Source of the DNA: an uncultured Erwinia sp.
GTDB taxonomy: Bacteria; Pseudomonadota; Gammaproteobacteria; Enterobacterales; Enterobacteriaceae
Assembly: GCA_913775305.1 (NCBI GenBank)
Contig: CAJYIY010000018.1
Location: 1 to 49,209, forward strand
Direction of reading: 5' to 3'
DNA: 49,209 nt
A model generated the notes under the pieces. It did no database searches and was not told where the DNA came from. It worked only from the letters and a program-made list of their open reading frames with translations. The translations under genes were made by a program, and so were the position numbers. Positions 9,472 through 20,310 of the stretch are shown in pieces. How positions within the stretch are numbered: the stretch's first letter is position 1; every line of letters starts with the position of its first letter.

Positions 9472-9515
9472 AATAAAAAAAGCCACTCTCCTGAACAGAG
9501 AGTGGCTCTGATTTT
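9472..9515. terminator. Bidirectional intrinsic terminator between receptor gene and yeaQ
   Basis: A perfect 10-bp stem AGCCACTCTC / GAGAGTGGCT (9481-9490 and 9498-9507) with a 7-nt loop. It is preceded by an A-tract (9474-9481 region) and followed by a T-rich CTGATTTTGTT. It sits between two convergent genes and can serve both. Confidence 0.85.
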
Positions 9516-9548
9516 GTTAACGAAACCAGCCCGCAGGCTCCCTTCGTA

Positions 9549-9797
9549 TCAGCTGCGCACCTTGCGATAAATCCACAGCACCACAATCGCGCCGATCACC
9601 GCAACCACAAAGCTGCCGAAATTGAACCCGTCAACCTTACCAAAACCGAAGAAGGTACTGATCCAGCCGCCGACGACTGCACCGACAACCCCCAGCACCA
9701 CGGTGATAATAAAGCCACCGCCGTCCTTACCTGGCATAATCCACTTGGCGATAATACCGGCGATCAATCCAAAAATAATCCATGACAGAATACCCAT
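9549..9797 (-). CDS. yeaQ: GlsB/YeaQ/YmgE family stress-response membrane protein
   Basis: 82 residues, the same length as E. coli YeaQ and nearly identical through GILSWIIFGLIAGI, KWIMPGKDGGGF and FGFGKVDGFNFGSFVV. Three hydrophobic, Gly-rich transmembrane segments are separated by short loops. The family is often labelled transglycosylase-associated, but no enzymatic activity is established to my knowledge; it is typically induced in stationary phase and by envelope stress. Single gene; the minus-strand ribosome site GGGGGAG lies just before the ATG. Downstream it shares the bidirectional terminator. Confidence 0.92.
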   Translation of the reverse strand: MGILSWIIFGLIAGIIAKWIMPGKDGGGFIITVVLGVVGAVVGGWISTFFGFGKVDGFNFGSFVVAVIGAIVVLWIYRKVRS

Positions 9798-9937
9798 TTA
9801 CTCCCCCTTAATGATTACCGTTATCAAACTGGTACGATTAAAACTGCACTAAGTATAGGAGAGGATTCTAAGTCTGTGATTTAAAGACAAACTTTTTCCA
9901 CAAATTTTTTTAGTCTTCATTAACGCCGGTTGACGAT

Positions 9938-10573
9938 TCAGATCGTGCGATAAGCGGTTGTCACCTTCCACAGGTAGCGCGGCGCCTGTGCTGCCGGGTG
10001 TTTATCCTGCACATGCTGATAAAACTCATCCGGACTCATGGCATTGATCATGGCAATTGCCCGGTTGCGATCCCGCGAGAACGTTCGTAGCAGCGCGCCT
10101 GCGCCGTTGGCGTAGGAAACGATTGTCGCATAACGCAGGGTTTCAGGATTGCGGATGCCGGCCAGCTGCTGCTGCTGTAAAATACGCAGATAGGCTGTGC
10201 CGATATCGATATTTTTAACCGGATCGCGCAGCTCACTTTTGCTCGGCTGCCCGTGGCGGCCCTGAGCACGGTAGACCTCACGACCGGCGGTGGAGGCTTT
10301 AATCTGCATCAGGCCAACGGCGTTGGATTTACTGACCACTGTCGGATTGCCGCCGGATTCCACGGCAATAATGGCGTCCACCAGCTTCTGATCCACCCCG
10401 TAGCTACGCGCTGCGTTTTCCGTGAAAAGTGACCAGGCCTGTGCCACTTTCTGTGGCGGTGCTGACGTCAGCGGCGTATCCGGCTGACGAACGATCTTCC
10501 TTGCGGGTTCGCTGGCACAACCTGCCAGCAGTAGCGCAGCCATCATTGCTGCTAATTTCACGCATTTATGCAC
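9938..10573 (-). CDS. emtA: Membrane-bound endo-type lytic murein transglycosylase EmtA
   Basis: Outer-membrane lipoprotein that cleaves glycan strands of peptidoglycan internally, giving 1,6-anhydromuropeptides. 211 residues against 203 in E. coli. The lipoprotein signal ends in LLLAGC with Cys at position 19. The SLT fold is shown by IIAVESGGNP (catalytic Glu), SKSNAVGLMQIKAST and VSYANGAGALLRTFS. The C-terminal APRYLWKV also matches the family. It is divergent from ldcA as in E. coli, so two murein-turnover genes flank one 281-bp promoter region. Confidence 0.94.
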   Translation of the reverse strand: MHKCVKLAAMMAALLLAGCASEPARKIVRQPDTPLTSAPPQKVAQAWSLFTENAARSYGVDQKLVDAIIAVESGGNPTVVSKSNAVGLMQIKASTAGREVYRAQGRHGQPSKSELRDPVKNIDIGTAYLRILQQQQLAGIRNPETLRYATIVSYANGAGALLRTFSRDRNRAIAMINAMSPDEFYQHVQDKHPAAQAPRYLWKVTTAYRTI

Positions 10574-10854
10574 GCTTATTTATCCTCTGAGCCTGGCGTC
10601 GCGACTATCATACGGTTTGCCGGTTAACAGAAAATTGCCGTCATTCTTAATTTGCTGGCGGTGACTGGTGACATCACTACGGCTTTTCGTCATCATCGAA
10701 GGAATTCGACAGCAAGTGTACAAAAATAATTCACTTCGCGGCGTGTAAATTTTCACCAGACTGCGGCAAAGCCCCTTTTTTCCTGCCGCCCACAGCGTAG
10801 AAATCTTTGATAAACATTGGCTAAACCACCATCCGGATGAGATAAGTACCCATT

Positions 10855-11781
10855 ATGACCCTGTCTCCACGCAATATTCATCTGATCGCTCCTTCTGGCT
10901 TTTGTCATAACCCGGATGCCGCACAGCGCGGTATTGACCGCCTGCGCGCCGACGGACATCGGGTGACCCATACCGAAATTATCACCAGGCGTGAACAGCG
11001 TTTTGCCGGTAGCGACAGCCAGCGGCTGGCCGATCTTAACGATCTGGCCCGGCTGGAGACGCTGCCGGACATTGTCCTCGCCGTGCGCGGGGGTTATGGT
11101 GCCAGCCGCCTGTTGCCAGGTCTTGATTATAAGGGCCTGGCGGATCGTCTGTGCGGCAAACCCGTAGCGCTGTGTGGACACAGCGATTTCACTGCCATTC
11201 AGCTGGCGCTGCTGGCTGAGGCCGGGTTGCAGAGCTTCAGCGGGCCGATGCTGGCGGGGAATTTTGGTGCAGAAACGCCCTCCGCCTTTACTCTCGACAA
11301 CTTCTGGCTGGCGCTAACCTCAGCGCAGTTCACCCTGCGCTGGCAGACCTCCCCGCAGCAGCTCAGCACGTCGGGGACGCTCTGGGGCGGTAACCTGGCG
11401 ATGATCGCCTCACTGATCGGCACGCCCTGGCTGCCGGATATCCGGGACGGGATTCTGGTGATCGAGGATGTGAATGAACATCCCTTCCGCGTTGAACGCA
11501 TGCTGTTACAGCTGCTGGAAAGCGGCATTCTGTCGCGGCAGCGGGCGATTATCATCGGCAGTTTTACCGGCAGCACGCTTTCTGACTACGACAACGGTTA
11601 CGACTTCAGCAGCGTTTGGGCGCTGATTGCACAGCGTAGCGGCCTGCCGCTGGTAACCGGTCTGGACTTTGGCCACGGGCACAACACGGTTACACTGCCG
11701 CTGGGTGCGCGGGGCGAACTCACCGTCAAGGGTCATGACGCGGCACTGACGATTTCCGGTCATAGTCCGATCGGGGCATAA
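10855..11781 (+). CDS. ldcA: Murein tetrapeptide LD-carboxypeptidase LdcA
   Basis: Cytoplasmic S66 serine peptidase that removes the terminal D-Ala from recycled murein tetrapeptides so that Mpl can reuse the tripeptide. 308 residues, E. coli 304. The nucleophile motif GHSDFTA, preceded by the AVRGGYGASRLL region, is present; the catalytic Glu region NEHPFRVERML and the C-terminal FGHGHNT with the catalytic His follow. The gene works in the same recycling pathway as nagZ and nagK, also in this window. The start ATG 10855 has only a weak ribosome site. Confidence 0.94.
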   Translation: MTLSPRNIHLIAPSGFCHNPDAAQRGIDRLRADGHRVTHTEIITRREQRFAGSDSQRLADLNDLARLETLPDIVLAVRGGYGASRLLPGLDYKGLADRLCGKPVALCGHSDFTAIQLALLAEAGLQSFSGPMLAGNFGAETPSAFTLDNFWLALTSAQFTLRWQTSPQQLSTSGTLWGGNLAMIASLIGTPWLPDIRDGILVIEDVNEHPFRVERMLLQLLESGILSRQRAIIIGSFTGSTLSDYDNGYDFSSVWALIAQRSGLPLVTGLDFGHGHNTVTLPLGARGELTVKGHDAALTISGHSPIGA

Positions 11782-11903
11782 CCGCCGATTGGTGATTCGC
11801 TGAATAACACGTTCACCGTGCGCCGTCCGGTTGAGGCCAGACCCTACGCGGGCTGAGCGCTAAATCAGCCAATGAAATAGTGTTTGAACCCGCTCTCATA
11901 TGC

Positions 11904-11919
11904 CTGTATTTTTATACAG
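11904..11919 (+). promoter_or_regulatory. LexA box upstream of msgA-like gene
   Basis: CTGTATTTTTATACAG has perfect CTGT and ACAG ends with the 8-bp AT-rich spacer of the enterobacterial SOS box. It ends 27 bp before the start codon of the DinI-like gene, so that gene should be repressed by LexA. Confidence 0.85.
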
Positions 11920-11946
11920 ATAAATTCTAAGAGAGCGGAAGTAAAT

Positions 11947-12192
11947 ATGTTTGTTGAACTGATTTATGACAAGCGCAATGTGGCCGGGCTGGCAAACGCG
12001 GAGCAGTTGATACTGGGCGAGCTGGAAAAACGCGTTCAGCGTGTTTTCCCCGATGCGCTGGTCAAAGTGAAACCCATGCAGGCCAACGGTGTAAAAAGCG
12101 ATGCCAGCAAAACGGATAAGGCCACGCTGATGCGTATTATTGAAGAAATGTTTGATGAAGCGGATCAGTGGCTGATTTCTGAAGAGTACTAA
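11947..12192 (+). CDS. DinI/MsgA-like DNA-damage-inducible protein
   Basis: 81 residues, starting MFVELIYDKRN. It is close to Salmonella MsgA and more distantly to DinI, which binds RecA filaments and tunes UmuD and LexA cleavage. The DinI-family core ILGELEKRVQRVFPDA and the C-terminal acidic helix EMFDEADQWLISEEY are visible. ATG 11947 follows AGAGCGGAAG. A near-ideal LexA box lies upstream, and umuDC, also under a LexA box, is the next protein-coding locus. A role in modulating the SOS response is likely from context; whether it acts as DinI or as the macrophage-survival protein MsgA is unknown. Confidence 0.88.
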   Translation: MFVELIYDKRNVAGLANAEQLILGELEKRVQRVFPDALVKVKPMQANGVKSDASKTDKATLMRIIEEMFDEADQWLISEEY

Positions 12193-12285
12193 TACGATTA
12201 GTCGCGTTCGAAGATTTTTTGATTTCGCTCGCAAATAACGCGTTTTTGTCTGGCAATAGCTAAGAATCCTCCTATCATTAAAATT

Positions 12286-12338
12286 AATCGATTTCCCTGG
12301 TGTTGGCCCGCATTAAAGCTCTTAGCGGGCTTTTTTTT
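12286..12338 (+). ncRNA. Predicted short sRNA with ArcZ seed
   Basis: Bases 12290-12307 read GATTTCCCTGGTGTTGGC, identical over 18 nt to the conserved seed of the Hfq-dependent sRNA ArcZ as I remember it. An intrinsic terminator with eight T follows at once (12306-12338). A -10-like TATCAT at 12273-12278, within CTATCATTAA, resembles the sigma-S -10 consensus and would give a transcript of about 53 nt. This is close in size and layout to processed ArcZ: seed at the 5' end, terminator at the 3' end. Alternatively the RNA is cut from the 3' UTR of the LexA-controlled msgA-like mRNA. The true arcZ is normally next to arcB, so this looks like a second copy. Confidence 0.65.
12306..12338 (+). terminator. 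Intrinsic terminator of ArcZ-like sRNA / msgA-like gene
   Basis: Stem GCCCGC (12306-12311) pairs with GCGGGC (12325-12330), extended by TAA/TTA inside the loop, and is followed by TTTTTTTT at 12331-12338. The long U-tail is typical of Hfq-binding RNAs. Confidence 0.85.
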
Positions 12339-12388
12339 GCGTAAATATCACTAAATATTAACTGTTGTAATCTGTGCGGCCTGACGTA

Positions 12389-13651
12389 CTACTTCGCCAA
12401 CGGCAAATCCTGATATCGGGTGGTATAACCCGGTGACAGCATTTCACGCTTCATTGCCCACGGTTTCTGGATCCCCTGCCCGGCAAACCACACCCTGCCC
12501 CTGCCGCTCTGATTCACGCCGTCAATCACCCGCATCAGGGCTTCACTGTTCACCTGCGGTTTGAATTCATCGAACAGATTAAGCTGCGAGACGCCGTGGC
12601 TGAAAAAATCACCGAGCATCACGCCCGCTTTCATGTACCGATGTCCGTCCCGCCAGATGCGATCGAGTGCATTCATCGCCGCGCGAATAATATCCCGGGT
12701 ATCGTTTGAGGGCGTCAGCAGGACACTCATCGCCTGATTGCCGTAAAACGGCTCACCGACCGCATGCGGACTGGTGCGGATAAACACCGCAATCTGCCGG
12801 CAGTACTGTTTTTCCCCCCGCAGCTTTTCCGCCGCGCGTACCGCATAGTGACAGACCGCTTCATGCATCTCGCTATAGTCGGTGATCCGCCGGGAAAACG
12901 ATCGCGAACAGAGGATCTGCTGCTTGTTCGGTGCCTGCTCCTCCAGCGCCAGACAAGGTTCTCCGCGCAGTTCCCGCACCGTGCGTTCCAGCACCACGCT
13001 AAAGTGCTTACGGATCGTCGATGTACTCTGCTCTGACAGATCTTTTGCCGTGATCACGCCCATGGCATTCAGCTTTTTGCCGATCCGCCGACCAACGCCC
13101 CACACTTCCTCCACCGGTACCAGCGACATCAGCTTCCGCTGGCGATCCACGTTCGACAAATCCAATACGCCGCCGGTACGCGACCACGTTTTGGCCGCAT
13201 AGTTAGCCAGCTTCGCCAGCGTTTTGGTCTGGGCAATGCCCACGCCCACGGTCAGGTGCGTATCGCGCTTCACCCGTTCACGGATCTCGCGCCCAAACTC
13301 ATCCAGTACGCGGCAGTTGCGCACGCCGGTCAGATCGATAAACGCTTCATCGATGGAATATATTTCCACGGCCGGGGCAATCTCCTCCAGCGTGGTCATC
13401 ACCCGGCTACTCATATCGGCATAAAGCGCATAGTTTGAGCTGAACACGCTGACCCCGTGCCGCCGAAGATGGTCCCTGATTTTGAAATAGGGCTCGCCCA
13501 TTTTTACACCGACCGCTTTGGCCTCCGCCGAGCGGGCAATCACGCAGCCGTCATTATTACTTAACACGCAGACGGGCTTTCCCTTCAGGTCTGGCCTGAA
13601 TACCGTTTCGCACGAGGCGTAAAATGAATTCACATCCACCAGGGCAAACAT
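12389..13651 (-). CDS. umuC: DNA polymerase V catalytic subunit UmuC
   Basis: Y-family translesion polymerase that forms Pol V with processed UmuD. 420 residues, E. coli 422. The palm motifs are intact: FALVDVNSFYASCE at the N-terminus (first metal-binding Asp), YSIDEAFIDLT (catalytic Asp-Glu), and the helix-hairpin-helix region VWGVGRRIGKKL. The C-terminal LNLFDEF is the expected beta-clamp-binding motif. Its ATG overlaps the umuD stop by one base (TAATG), so the two are translationally coupled. Expression depends on the LexA box upstream of umuD. Confidence 0.96.
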   Translation of the reverse strand: MFALVDVNSFYASCETVFRPDLKGKPVCVLSNNDGCVIARSAEAKAVGVKMGEPYFKIRDHLRRHGVSVFSSNYALYADMSSRVMTTLEEIAPAVEIYSIDEAFIDLTGVRNCRVLDEFGREIRERVKRDTHLTVGVGIAQTKTLAKLANYAAKTWSRTGGVLDLSNVDRQRKLMSLVPVEEVWGVGRRIGKKLNAMGVITAKDLSEQSTSTIRKHFSVVLERTVRELRGEPCLALEEQAPNKQQILCSRSFSRRITDYSEMHEAVCHYAVRAAEKLRGEKQYCRQIAVFIRTSPHAVGEPFYGNQAMSVLLTPSNDTRDIIRAAMNALDRIWRDGHRYMKAGVMLGDFFSHGVSQLNLFDEFKPQVNSEALMRVIDGVNQSGRGRVWFAGQGIQKPWAMKREMLSPGYTTRYQDLPLAK

Positions 13652-14073
13652 TATTTACCCAGCGTTTTAATCACGTGCTTCACCACGCCGAAGATGTCGA
13701 ACTGGTCGGCATCAGTAATCGGGATGATCGCATGGGTGGGATTCATGGGCCGGAGATGCAGGTGAGGCCGCAGCATCAGCTGTTTGACGGTGAACTCACC
13801 CTCCAGCGCCGCCACCACGATATCGCCGTGCCCGGCCTTCAGCGAGCTGTCTACCACCAGCATATCGCCATCGGCGATGCCGCCTTCAATCATCGAATCA
13901 CCGCTGACCCTGATAAAGTAGGTGGAGCTGGGATGGCTCACCAGCAGATCGTTGAGGTCGATACGTTGCTCAACGTAGTCCTGCGCGGGCGACGGAAAGC
14001 CGCAGGGCACCCGACTGATAAACAACGGCAAATCCAGAATGGCGCGGATTTCTGCGGGCGGGTAAAACTTCAT
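13651..14073 (-). CDS. umuD: Pol V accessory protein / RecA-stimulated autoprotease UmuD
   Basis: LexA-like S24 self-cleaving protein. After RecA-stimulated cleavage UmuD' joins UmuC to form Pol V. 140 residues. The Cys24-Gly25 cleavage site (VPCGFP), Ser60 in GDSM and Lys97 in FTVKQ sit at the same numbers as in E. coli, so the protein should be functional. It is the first gene of the umuDC operon, 21 bp downstream of a near-perfect LexA palindrome. Confidence 0.96.
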   Translation of the reverse strand: MKFYPPAEIRAILDLPLFISRVPCGFPSPAQDYVEQRIDLNDLLVSHPSSTYFIRVSGDSMIEGGIADGDMLVVDSSLKAGHGDIVVAALEGEFTVKQLMLRPHLHLRPMNPTHAIIPITDADQFDIFGVVKHVIKTLGK

Positions 14074-14094
14074 GGTTACGGCCTCAAACTATTA

Positions 14095-14110
14095 CTGTAT
14101 ATAAATACAG
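14095..14110 (-). promoter_or_regulatory. LexA box of umuDC
   Basis: CTGTATATAAATACAG has perfect SOS-box ends and extends to the palindrome TACTGTATATAAATACAGTA (14093-14112). It lies immediately upstream of umuD, so tight LexA repression is expected. Confidence 0.9.
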
Positions 14111-14233
14111 TAATATTGTTTTAGCGGTTTGATCAAGGTCGAAAGCAGGAAGTTTTTGTAAAGCAATGGGTGGAAAAGGGAATTTATTTTAGATCGCATT
14201 ATTTGCAGGGCATCATAAGACACTTTTCAGCAC

Positions 14234-14263
14234 AACAAAAACGGGGGCCAAATCGGCCCCCGT
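14234..14263 (-). terminator. Intrinsic terminator of icd
   Basis: A perfect 9-bp stem ACGGGGGCC / GGCCCCCGT (14241-14249 and 14255-14263) with a 5-nt loop. The A-rich CAACAAAA on its left gives a U-tract in the minus-strand transcript. It lies 25 bp after the icd stop. Confidence 0.85.
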
Positions 14264-14287
14264 ATCAGCAATTATCAACAGCACAAA

Positions 14288-15538
14288 TTACATGTTATTG
14301 ATAATCGCATCACCAAACTCTGAACATTTCAGCAGTTTAGCACCGTCCATCAGACGCTCGAAATCGTAGGTCACGGTCTTGGCAGCGATAGCGCCTTCCA
14401 TGCCTTTAACGATCAGGTCTGCGGCTTCGAACCATTCCATATGACGCAGCATCATTTCTGCGGACAGGATAACGGAACCTGGGTTCACCTTATCCTGGCC
14501 TGCGTACTTCGGTGCAGTACCGTGGGTCGCTTCAAACAGCGCGCATTCGTCGCCGATGTTTGCGCCCGGAGCAATACCGATACCGCCAACCTGTGCCGCC
14601 AGGGCATCAGAAATGTAGTCGCCGTTCAGGTTCATACAGGCAATCACATCGTACTCGGCAGGACGCAGCAGGATCTGCTGCAGGAAGGCGTCGGCGATCA
14701 CGTCTTTAACCACGATATCTTTGCCGGTGTTCGGGTTCTTAATTTTCATCCACGGGCCGCCGTCGATCAGCTCGCCGCCGAACTCTTCACGAGCCAGAGC
14801 GTAGCCCCAGTCCTTGAAAGCGCCTTCGGTGAACTTCATGATGTTGCCTTTGTGAACCAGCGTAAGGGAGTCACGGTCGTTGGTGATAGCGTATTCGATC
14901 GCCGCACGAACCAGACGCTTAGTGCCTTCTTCAGAGCACGGCTTAACGCCGATACCACACTGCTCAGGGAAGCGAATTTTCTTCACGCCCATTTCTTCAC
15001 GCAGGAACTTGATCACTTTATCCGCTTCCGGCGTGCCCGCTTTCCATTCGATACCGGCATAGATATCTTCGGAGTTTTCGCGGAAAATCACCATGTCGGT
15101 GTCTTCAGGGCGTTTAACCGGGCTGGGTGTACCGGTGTAGTAGCGAACCGGGCGCAGGCAGATGTAGAGGTCAAGCTGCTGACGCAGCGCAACGTTCAGG
15201 GAACGGATACCACCGCCGACCGGGGTTGTCAGTGGGCCTTTGATCGCTACGCGGTATTCTTTGATTAAATCGAGGGTTTCCTGCGGCAGCCATACGTCCT
15301 GGCCGTAGAGCTCTACCGATTTCTCACCGGTGTAAATTTCCATCCAGGAAATTTTACGCTCACCGTTATAAGCTTTCTGCACAGCGGCGTCGACAACTTT
15401 GATCATCACTGGAGAAACGTCCACACCAATACCATCACCTTCGATGAATGGGATGACTGGATTGTTTGGTACGTTTAATTTTCCCTTTTCCAGGGTGATT
15501 TTCTGACCTTCCGCCGGAACAACTACTTTGCTTTCCAT
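14288..15538 (-). CDS. icd: NADP-dependent isocitrate dehydrogenase
   Basis: TCA-cycle enzyme converting isocitrate to 2-oxoglutarate with NADP. 416 residues, the E. coli length. Ser113, the AceK phosphorylation site, is conserved in [12 protein letters not shown], so flux control at the glyoxylate branch is expected. Metal and substrate residues lie in [19 protein letters not shown] and in [11 protein letters not shown]. In E. coli the 3' part of icd is the attachment site of the e14 element, but no prophage is inserted here. Single gene, divergent from rluE as in E. coli, with its own terminator. Confidence 0.97.
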   Translation of the reverse strand: MESKVVVPAEGQKITLEKGKLNVPNNPVIPFIEGDGIGVDVSPVMIKVVDAAVQKAYNGERKISWMEIYTGEKSVELYGQDVWLPQETLDLIKEYRVAIKGPLTTPVGGGIRSLNVALRQQLDLYICLRPVRYYTGTPSPVKRPEDTDMVIFRENSEDIYAGIEWKAGTPEADKVIKFLREEMGVKKIRFPEQCGIGVKPCSEEGTKRLVRAAIEYAITNDRDSLTLVHKGNIMKFTEGAFKDWGYALAREEFGGELIDGGPWMKIKNPNTGKDIVVKDVIADAFLQQILLRPAEYDVIACMNLNGDYISDALAAQVGGIGIAPGANIGDECALFEATHGTAPKYAGQDKVNPGSVILSAEMMLRHMEWFEAADLIVKGMEGAIAAKTVTYDFERLMDGAKLLKCSEFGDAIINNM

Positions 15539-15640
15539 TAACCTCTCCTTCGAGCGCTTTTTTTGTTAATGACTTGTAAGATGCGCGTCAATACTACTTG
15601 AATATTGACCCCGCGCCAATCATCTCAGGATTGCGGTATA

Positions 15641-16297
15641 ATGCGCTTATTGTTCCTCAGTGCAAAGACCATGCGTAAATCTTCTGTCAGCCATTACCGC
15701 AGTAAGCGGATTAACCCACGCCCCGCCGCCAAACCTTTCGATAAGGGGCCGCGCTGTGTGATTTTATTTAACAAACCGTTTGACGTGCTGCCACAGTTCA
15801 GCGACGAGTCCGGGCGGCGCACGCTGAAGGATTTTGTCCCGCAAGCGGGCGTCTATGCCGCCGGCAGGCTTGACCGCGACAGCGAAGGCCTGATGGTGCT
15901 GACCAACGACGGTGCGCTCCAGGCGAAGCTGACCCAGCCCGGAAAACGTACCGGGAAGGTCTATTTTGTTCAGGTTGAGGGGGAACCGGCTGAAAGTGAT
16001 CTGCTGCCGTTTCGCCACGGCCTAACGCTGAAAGATGGCCCGACCCTGCCCGCCCATGCTGAACGGGTTGCGGAACCCGACTGGCTGTGGCTGCGCGATC
16101 CTCCCATCCGCGAGCGGAAGGCCATTCCCACCAGCTGGCTGAAGATCACCCTGTTTGAAGGACGCAATCGCCAGGTGCGGCGCATGACGGCGCATATCGG
16201 TTTCCCCACTCTGCGCTTAATTCGCTTTTCGATGGGCACGCTACAGTTAGAGGGACTGGCCCCGGGCGAATGGCGCGATATCAGCCATCTGATCTGA
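15641..16297 (+). CDS. rluE: 23S rRNA pseudouridine(2457) synthase RluE
   Basis: RsuA-family synthase that makes pseudouridine 2457 in 23S rRNA. The catalytic Asp lies in [19 protein letters not shown], and the [12 protein letters not shown] and [22 protein letters not shown] blocks are intact. Starting at ATG 15641 gives 218 residues with [15 protein letters not shown] aligned to the E. coli N-terminus (217 residues). A TATAAT hexamer at 15637-15642 overlaps that ATG; if it is the real -10, translation must begin at ATG 15671. The N-terminus is basic and probably binds rRNA. Confidence 0.93.
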   Translation: MRLLFLSAKTMRKSSVSHYRSKRINPRPAAKPFDKGPRCVILFNKPFDVLPQFSDESGRRTLKDFVPQAGVYAAGRLDRDSEGLMVLTNDGALQAKLTQPGKRTGKVYFVQVEGEPAESDLLPFRHGLTLKDGPTLPAHAERVAEPDWLWLRDPPIRERKAIPTSWLKITLFEGRNRQVRRMTAHIGFPTLRLIRFSMGTLQLEGLAPGEWRDISHLI

Positions 16298-16341
16298 CTC
16301 CGCGCGTGGGAGCCGCACACCGTTAACTTAAGGAGTACCCG

Positions 16342-16815
16342 ATGTTCAAACCGCACGTTACCGTTGCTACCGTCGTTCAGGCCGAAGGGCAGTTTCTGGT
16401 CGTCGAAGAGCGCGTGCGCGGCCGCGCCACCTGGAACCAGCCGGCTGGCCACCTTGAGGCGAACGAAACGTTGCTACAGGCCGCCGCGCGTGAACTGTCG
16501 GAAGAGACCGGTATTGAAGCCGTTCCACAGGCGTTTCTCGGCATGCACCAGTGGATTGCGCCGGACAACACTCCGTTCCTGCGCTTTCTGTTCAGCCTCG
16601 ACCTCTCTGCCATGGTGGAGACCTTTCCGCAGGATCGCGACATCGATCGCTGCTGGTGGCTGCCGCCGGATGAGATCCTGACCTCGAAAAAGCTGCGTTC
16701 CCCGCTGGTAGCGGAAAGCCTGCGCGTTTACCAGCACGGCCCGCGCTATCCGCTCAGCATCCTCAGCGCCTTTCAGTGGCCGTTTAGCGAGGATGCACCC
16801 GCCGCCGGTGCATGA
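16342..16815 (+). CDS. nudJ: Phosphatase NudJ (Nudix hydrolase)
   Basis: 157 residues, E. coli 153. In E. coli NudJ hydrolyses HMP-pyrophosphate, a thiamine precursor, and nucleoside di- and triphosphates. The Nudix box [24 protein letters not shown] spans about residues 37-60, with the catalytic REx2EE core intact. The N-terminus [12 protein letters not shown] and the segment [17 protein letters not shown] match the E. coli protein. A good ribosome site AAGGAG lies 7 bp before ATG 16342. The order rluE-nudJ-mnmA-hflD-purB is that of E. coli. Confidence 0.94.
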   Translation: MFKPHVTVATVVQAEGQFLVVEERVRGRATWNQPAGHLEANETLLQAAARELSEETGIEAVPQAFLGMHQWIAPDNTPFLRFLFSLDLSAMVETFPQDRDIDRCWWLPPDEILTSKKLRSPLVAESLRVYQHGPRYPLSILSAFQWPFSEDAPAAGA

Positions 16816-17001
16816 TAGAATGCTGCCGCTATTTTATCAGAGTCGCCTTTAACGACTCCTGGTGCCTGAAATTTCCCAATCCGGCAACGCGGCAGCGCTG
16901 TCATCGTGCCGGGCCAATGTGGGCCGGTCACGACGATAAGCCCGCACAGCCGGTGTCGTCGGCGTTGGGGATGAGGGTAGAAACTTTAAAGTCAGGTAAT
17001 T

Positions 17002-18111
17002 ATGTCTAACAGCCAGAAAAAAGTGATCGTCGGTATGTCCGGCGGCGTTGACTCCTCCGTTTCCGCCTGGTTACTGCAGCAGCAGGGCTATCAGGTTGAA
17101 GGCCTGTTTATGAAAAACTGGGAGGAGGACGATGGCGAAGAGTACTGCACCGCCGCAGACGATCTTGCCGATGCTCAGGCCGTTTGCGATAAGCTTGGTA
17201 TCTGTTTGCATACGGTAAACTTTGCGGCCGAATACTGGGACAACGTCTTCGAACACTTCCTCGCAGAGTACAAAGCAGGCCGTACGCCAAACCCCGATAT
17301 CCTGTGTAATAAAGAGATTAAGTTTAAAGCCTTCCTGGAGTTTGCCGCCGAAGATCTTGGCGCAGACTATATTGCCACCGGACACTACGTGCGCCGTGCC
17401 GACGTTGACGGCAAAAGCCGCCTGCTGCGCGGCCTCGACGGCAACAAAGACCAGAGCTACTTCCTTTACACGCTGGGCTTTGAACAGATCGCCCAGAGCC
17501 TGTTCCCGGTGGGCGAGCTGGAGAAGCCCGAAGTGCGCCGCATCGCGGAACAGCTGGAGCTGGTGACCGCCAGGAAGAAAGACTCCACCGGCATCTGCTT
17601 TATCGGTGAGCGCAAATTTACCGAGTTCCTTGCCCGCTATCTGCCCGCGCAGCCCGGCCCGATCGTGACCGTGGCCGGGGATACCGTTGGCCAGCATCAG
17701 GGGCTGATGTACCACACGCTGGGCCAGCGTAAAGGTCTTGGCATCGGCGGTACCAAAGAGCACAGCGAGCAGCCGTGGTACGTTGTGGAGAAAGACGTGG
17801 CCAATAACGTGCTGATTGTCGCTCAGGGCCACGATCACCCGCGCCTGATGTCGGTGGGCCTGATCGCCCAGCAGCTGCACTGGGTGGACCGCGAAGTACT
17901 CAGTGCCCCGTTGCGCTGCACGGTGAAAACCCGCTATCGCCAGGAAGATATTGCCTGCACCGTCACGCCGCTCAGCGACGAACGTATTGACGTTCGGTTC
18001 GACGAGCCGGTTGCGGCGGTCACGCCAGGGCAGTCAGCGGTATTTTATCTTGATGAAGTCTGCCTAGGCGGCGGCATTATTGAACAGCGTCTGCCTCTGG
18101 TCACCGCCTGA
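17002..18111 (+). CDS. mnmA: tRNA-specific 2-thiouridylase MnmA
   Basis: Adds sulfur to U34 of tRNA Lys, Glu and Gln using the TusE relay. 369 residues, E. coli 368. The PP-loop GMSGGVDSS lies at residues 11-19, and the catalytic pair Cys102 ([10 protein letters not shown]) and Cys199 ([10 protein letters not shown]) sits at E. coli numbering. Tyr and His residues of the tRNA-binding loop follow. The 186-bp gap from nudJ holds no gene I can support. hflD follows after 36 bp. Confidence 0.96.
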   Translation: MSNSQKKVIVGMSGGVDSSVSAWLLQQQGYQVEGLFMKNWEEDDGEEYCTAADDLADAQAVCDKLGICLHTVNFAAEYWDNVFEHFLAEYKAGRTPNPDILCNKEIKFKAFLEFAAEDLGADYIATGHYVRRADVDGKSRLLRGLDGNKDQSYFLYTLGFEQIAQSLFPVGELEKPEVRRIAEQLELVTARKKDSTGICFIGERKFTEFLARYLPAQPGPIVTVAGDTVGQHQGLMYHTLGQRKGLGIGGTKEHSEQPWYVVEKDVANNVLIVAQGHDHPRLMSVGLIAQQLHWVDREVLSAPLRCTVKTRYRQEDIACTVTPLSDERIDVRFDEPVAAVTPGQSAVFYLDEVCLGGGIIEQRLPLVTA

Positions 18112-18147
18112 TACAGACGATGTGCAGGGAAGACAACAGGAGTCATT

Positions 18148-20191
<2,044 letters not shown>

Positions 20192-20199
20192 TCCTCCGC

Positions 20200-20221
20200 C
20201 GGGCCGACACTAGTCGGCCCG
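20200..20221 (+). terminator. Hairpin after purB
   Basis: CGGGCCGAC (20200-20208) pairs with GTCGGCCCG (20213-20221) around ACTA. No T-run follows, so termination would be weak or Rho-aided. Confidence 0.5.
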
Positions 20222-20256
20222 CGTTAACCTGCTGTTTATTTGCTTTCTCCTATACT
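20222..20256 (+). promoter_or_regulatory. Predicted PhoP box and -10 element of phoPQ
   Basis: CGTTAA (20222-20227), 5 bp, then TGTTTA (20233-20238) matches the direct-repeat PhoP box (T/G)GTTTA-N5-(T/G)GTTTA: 4 of 6 in the first half, 6 of 6 in the second. A TATACT -10 lies 12 bp downstream (20251-20256), the spacing seen in PhoP-activated promoters. Autoregulation of phoPQ is known in E. coli and Salmonella. Confidence 0.5.
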
Positions 20257-20310
20257 TCTGACAGTTTATGCTGCGTCTCCAGGCAGTTCGAATTGATTAA
20301 GGATTAGGTT

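Noticed and set aside
14441-15268. A 275-residue plus-strand open frame inside icd
   Set aside because: Shadow of the icd codons. No ribosome site or recognisable motif.
14288-15538. e14-like prophage integration at icd
   Set aside because: icd is complete with its normal C-terminus and terminator, and no phage genes or duplicated icd tail are present.
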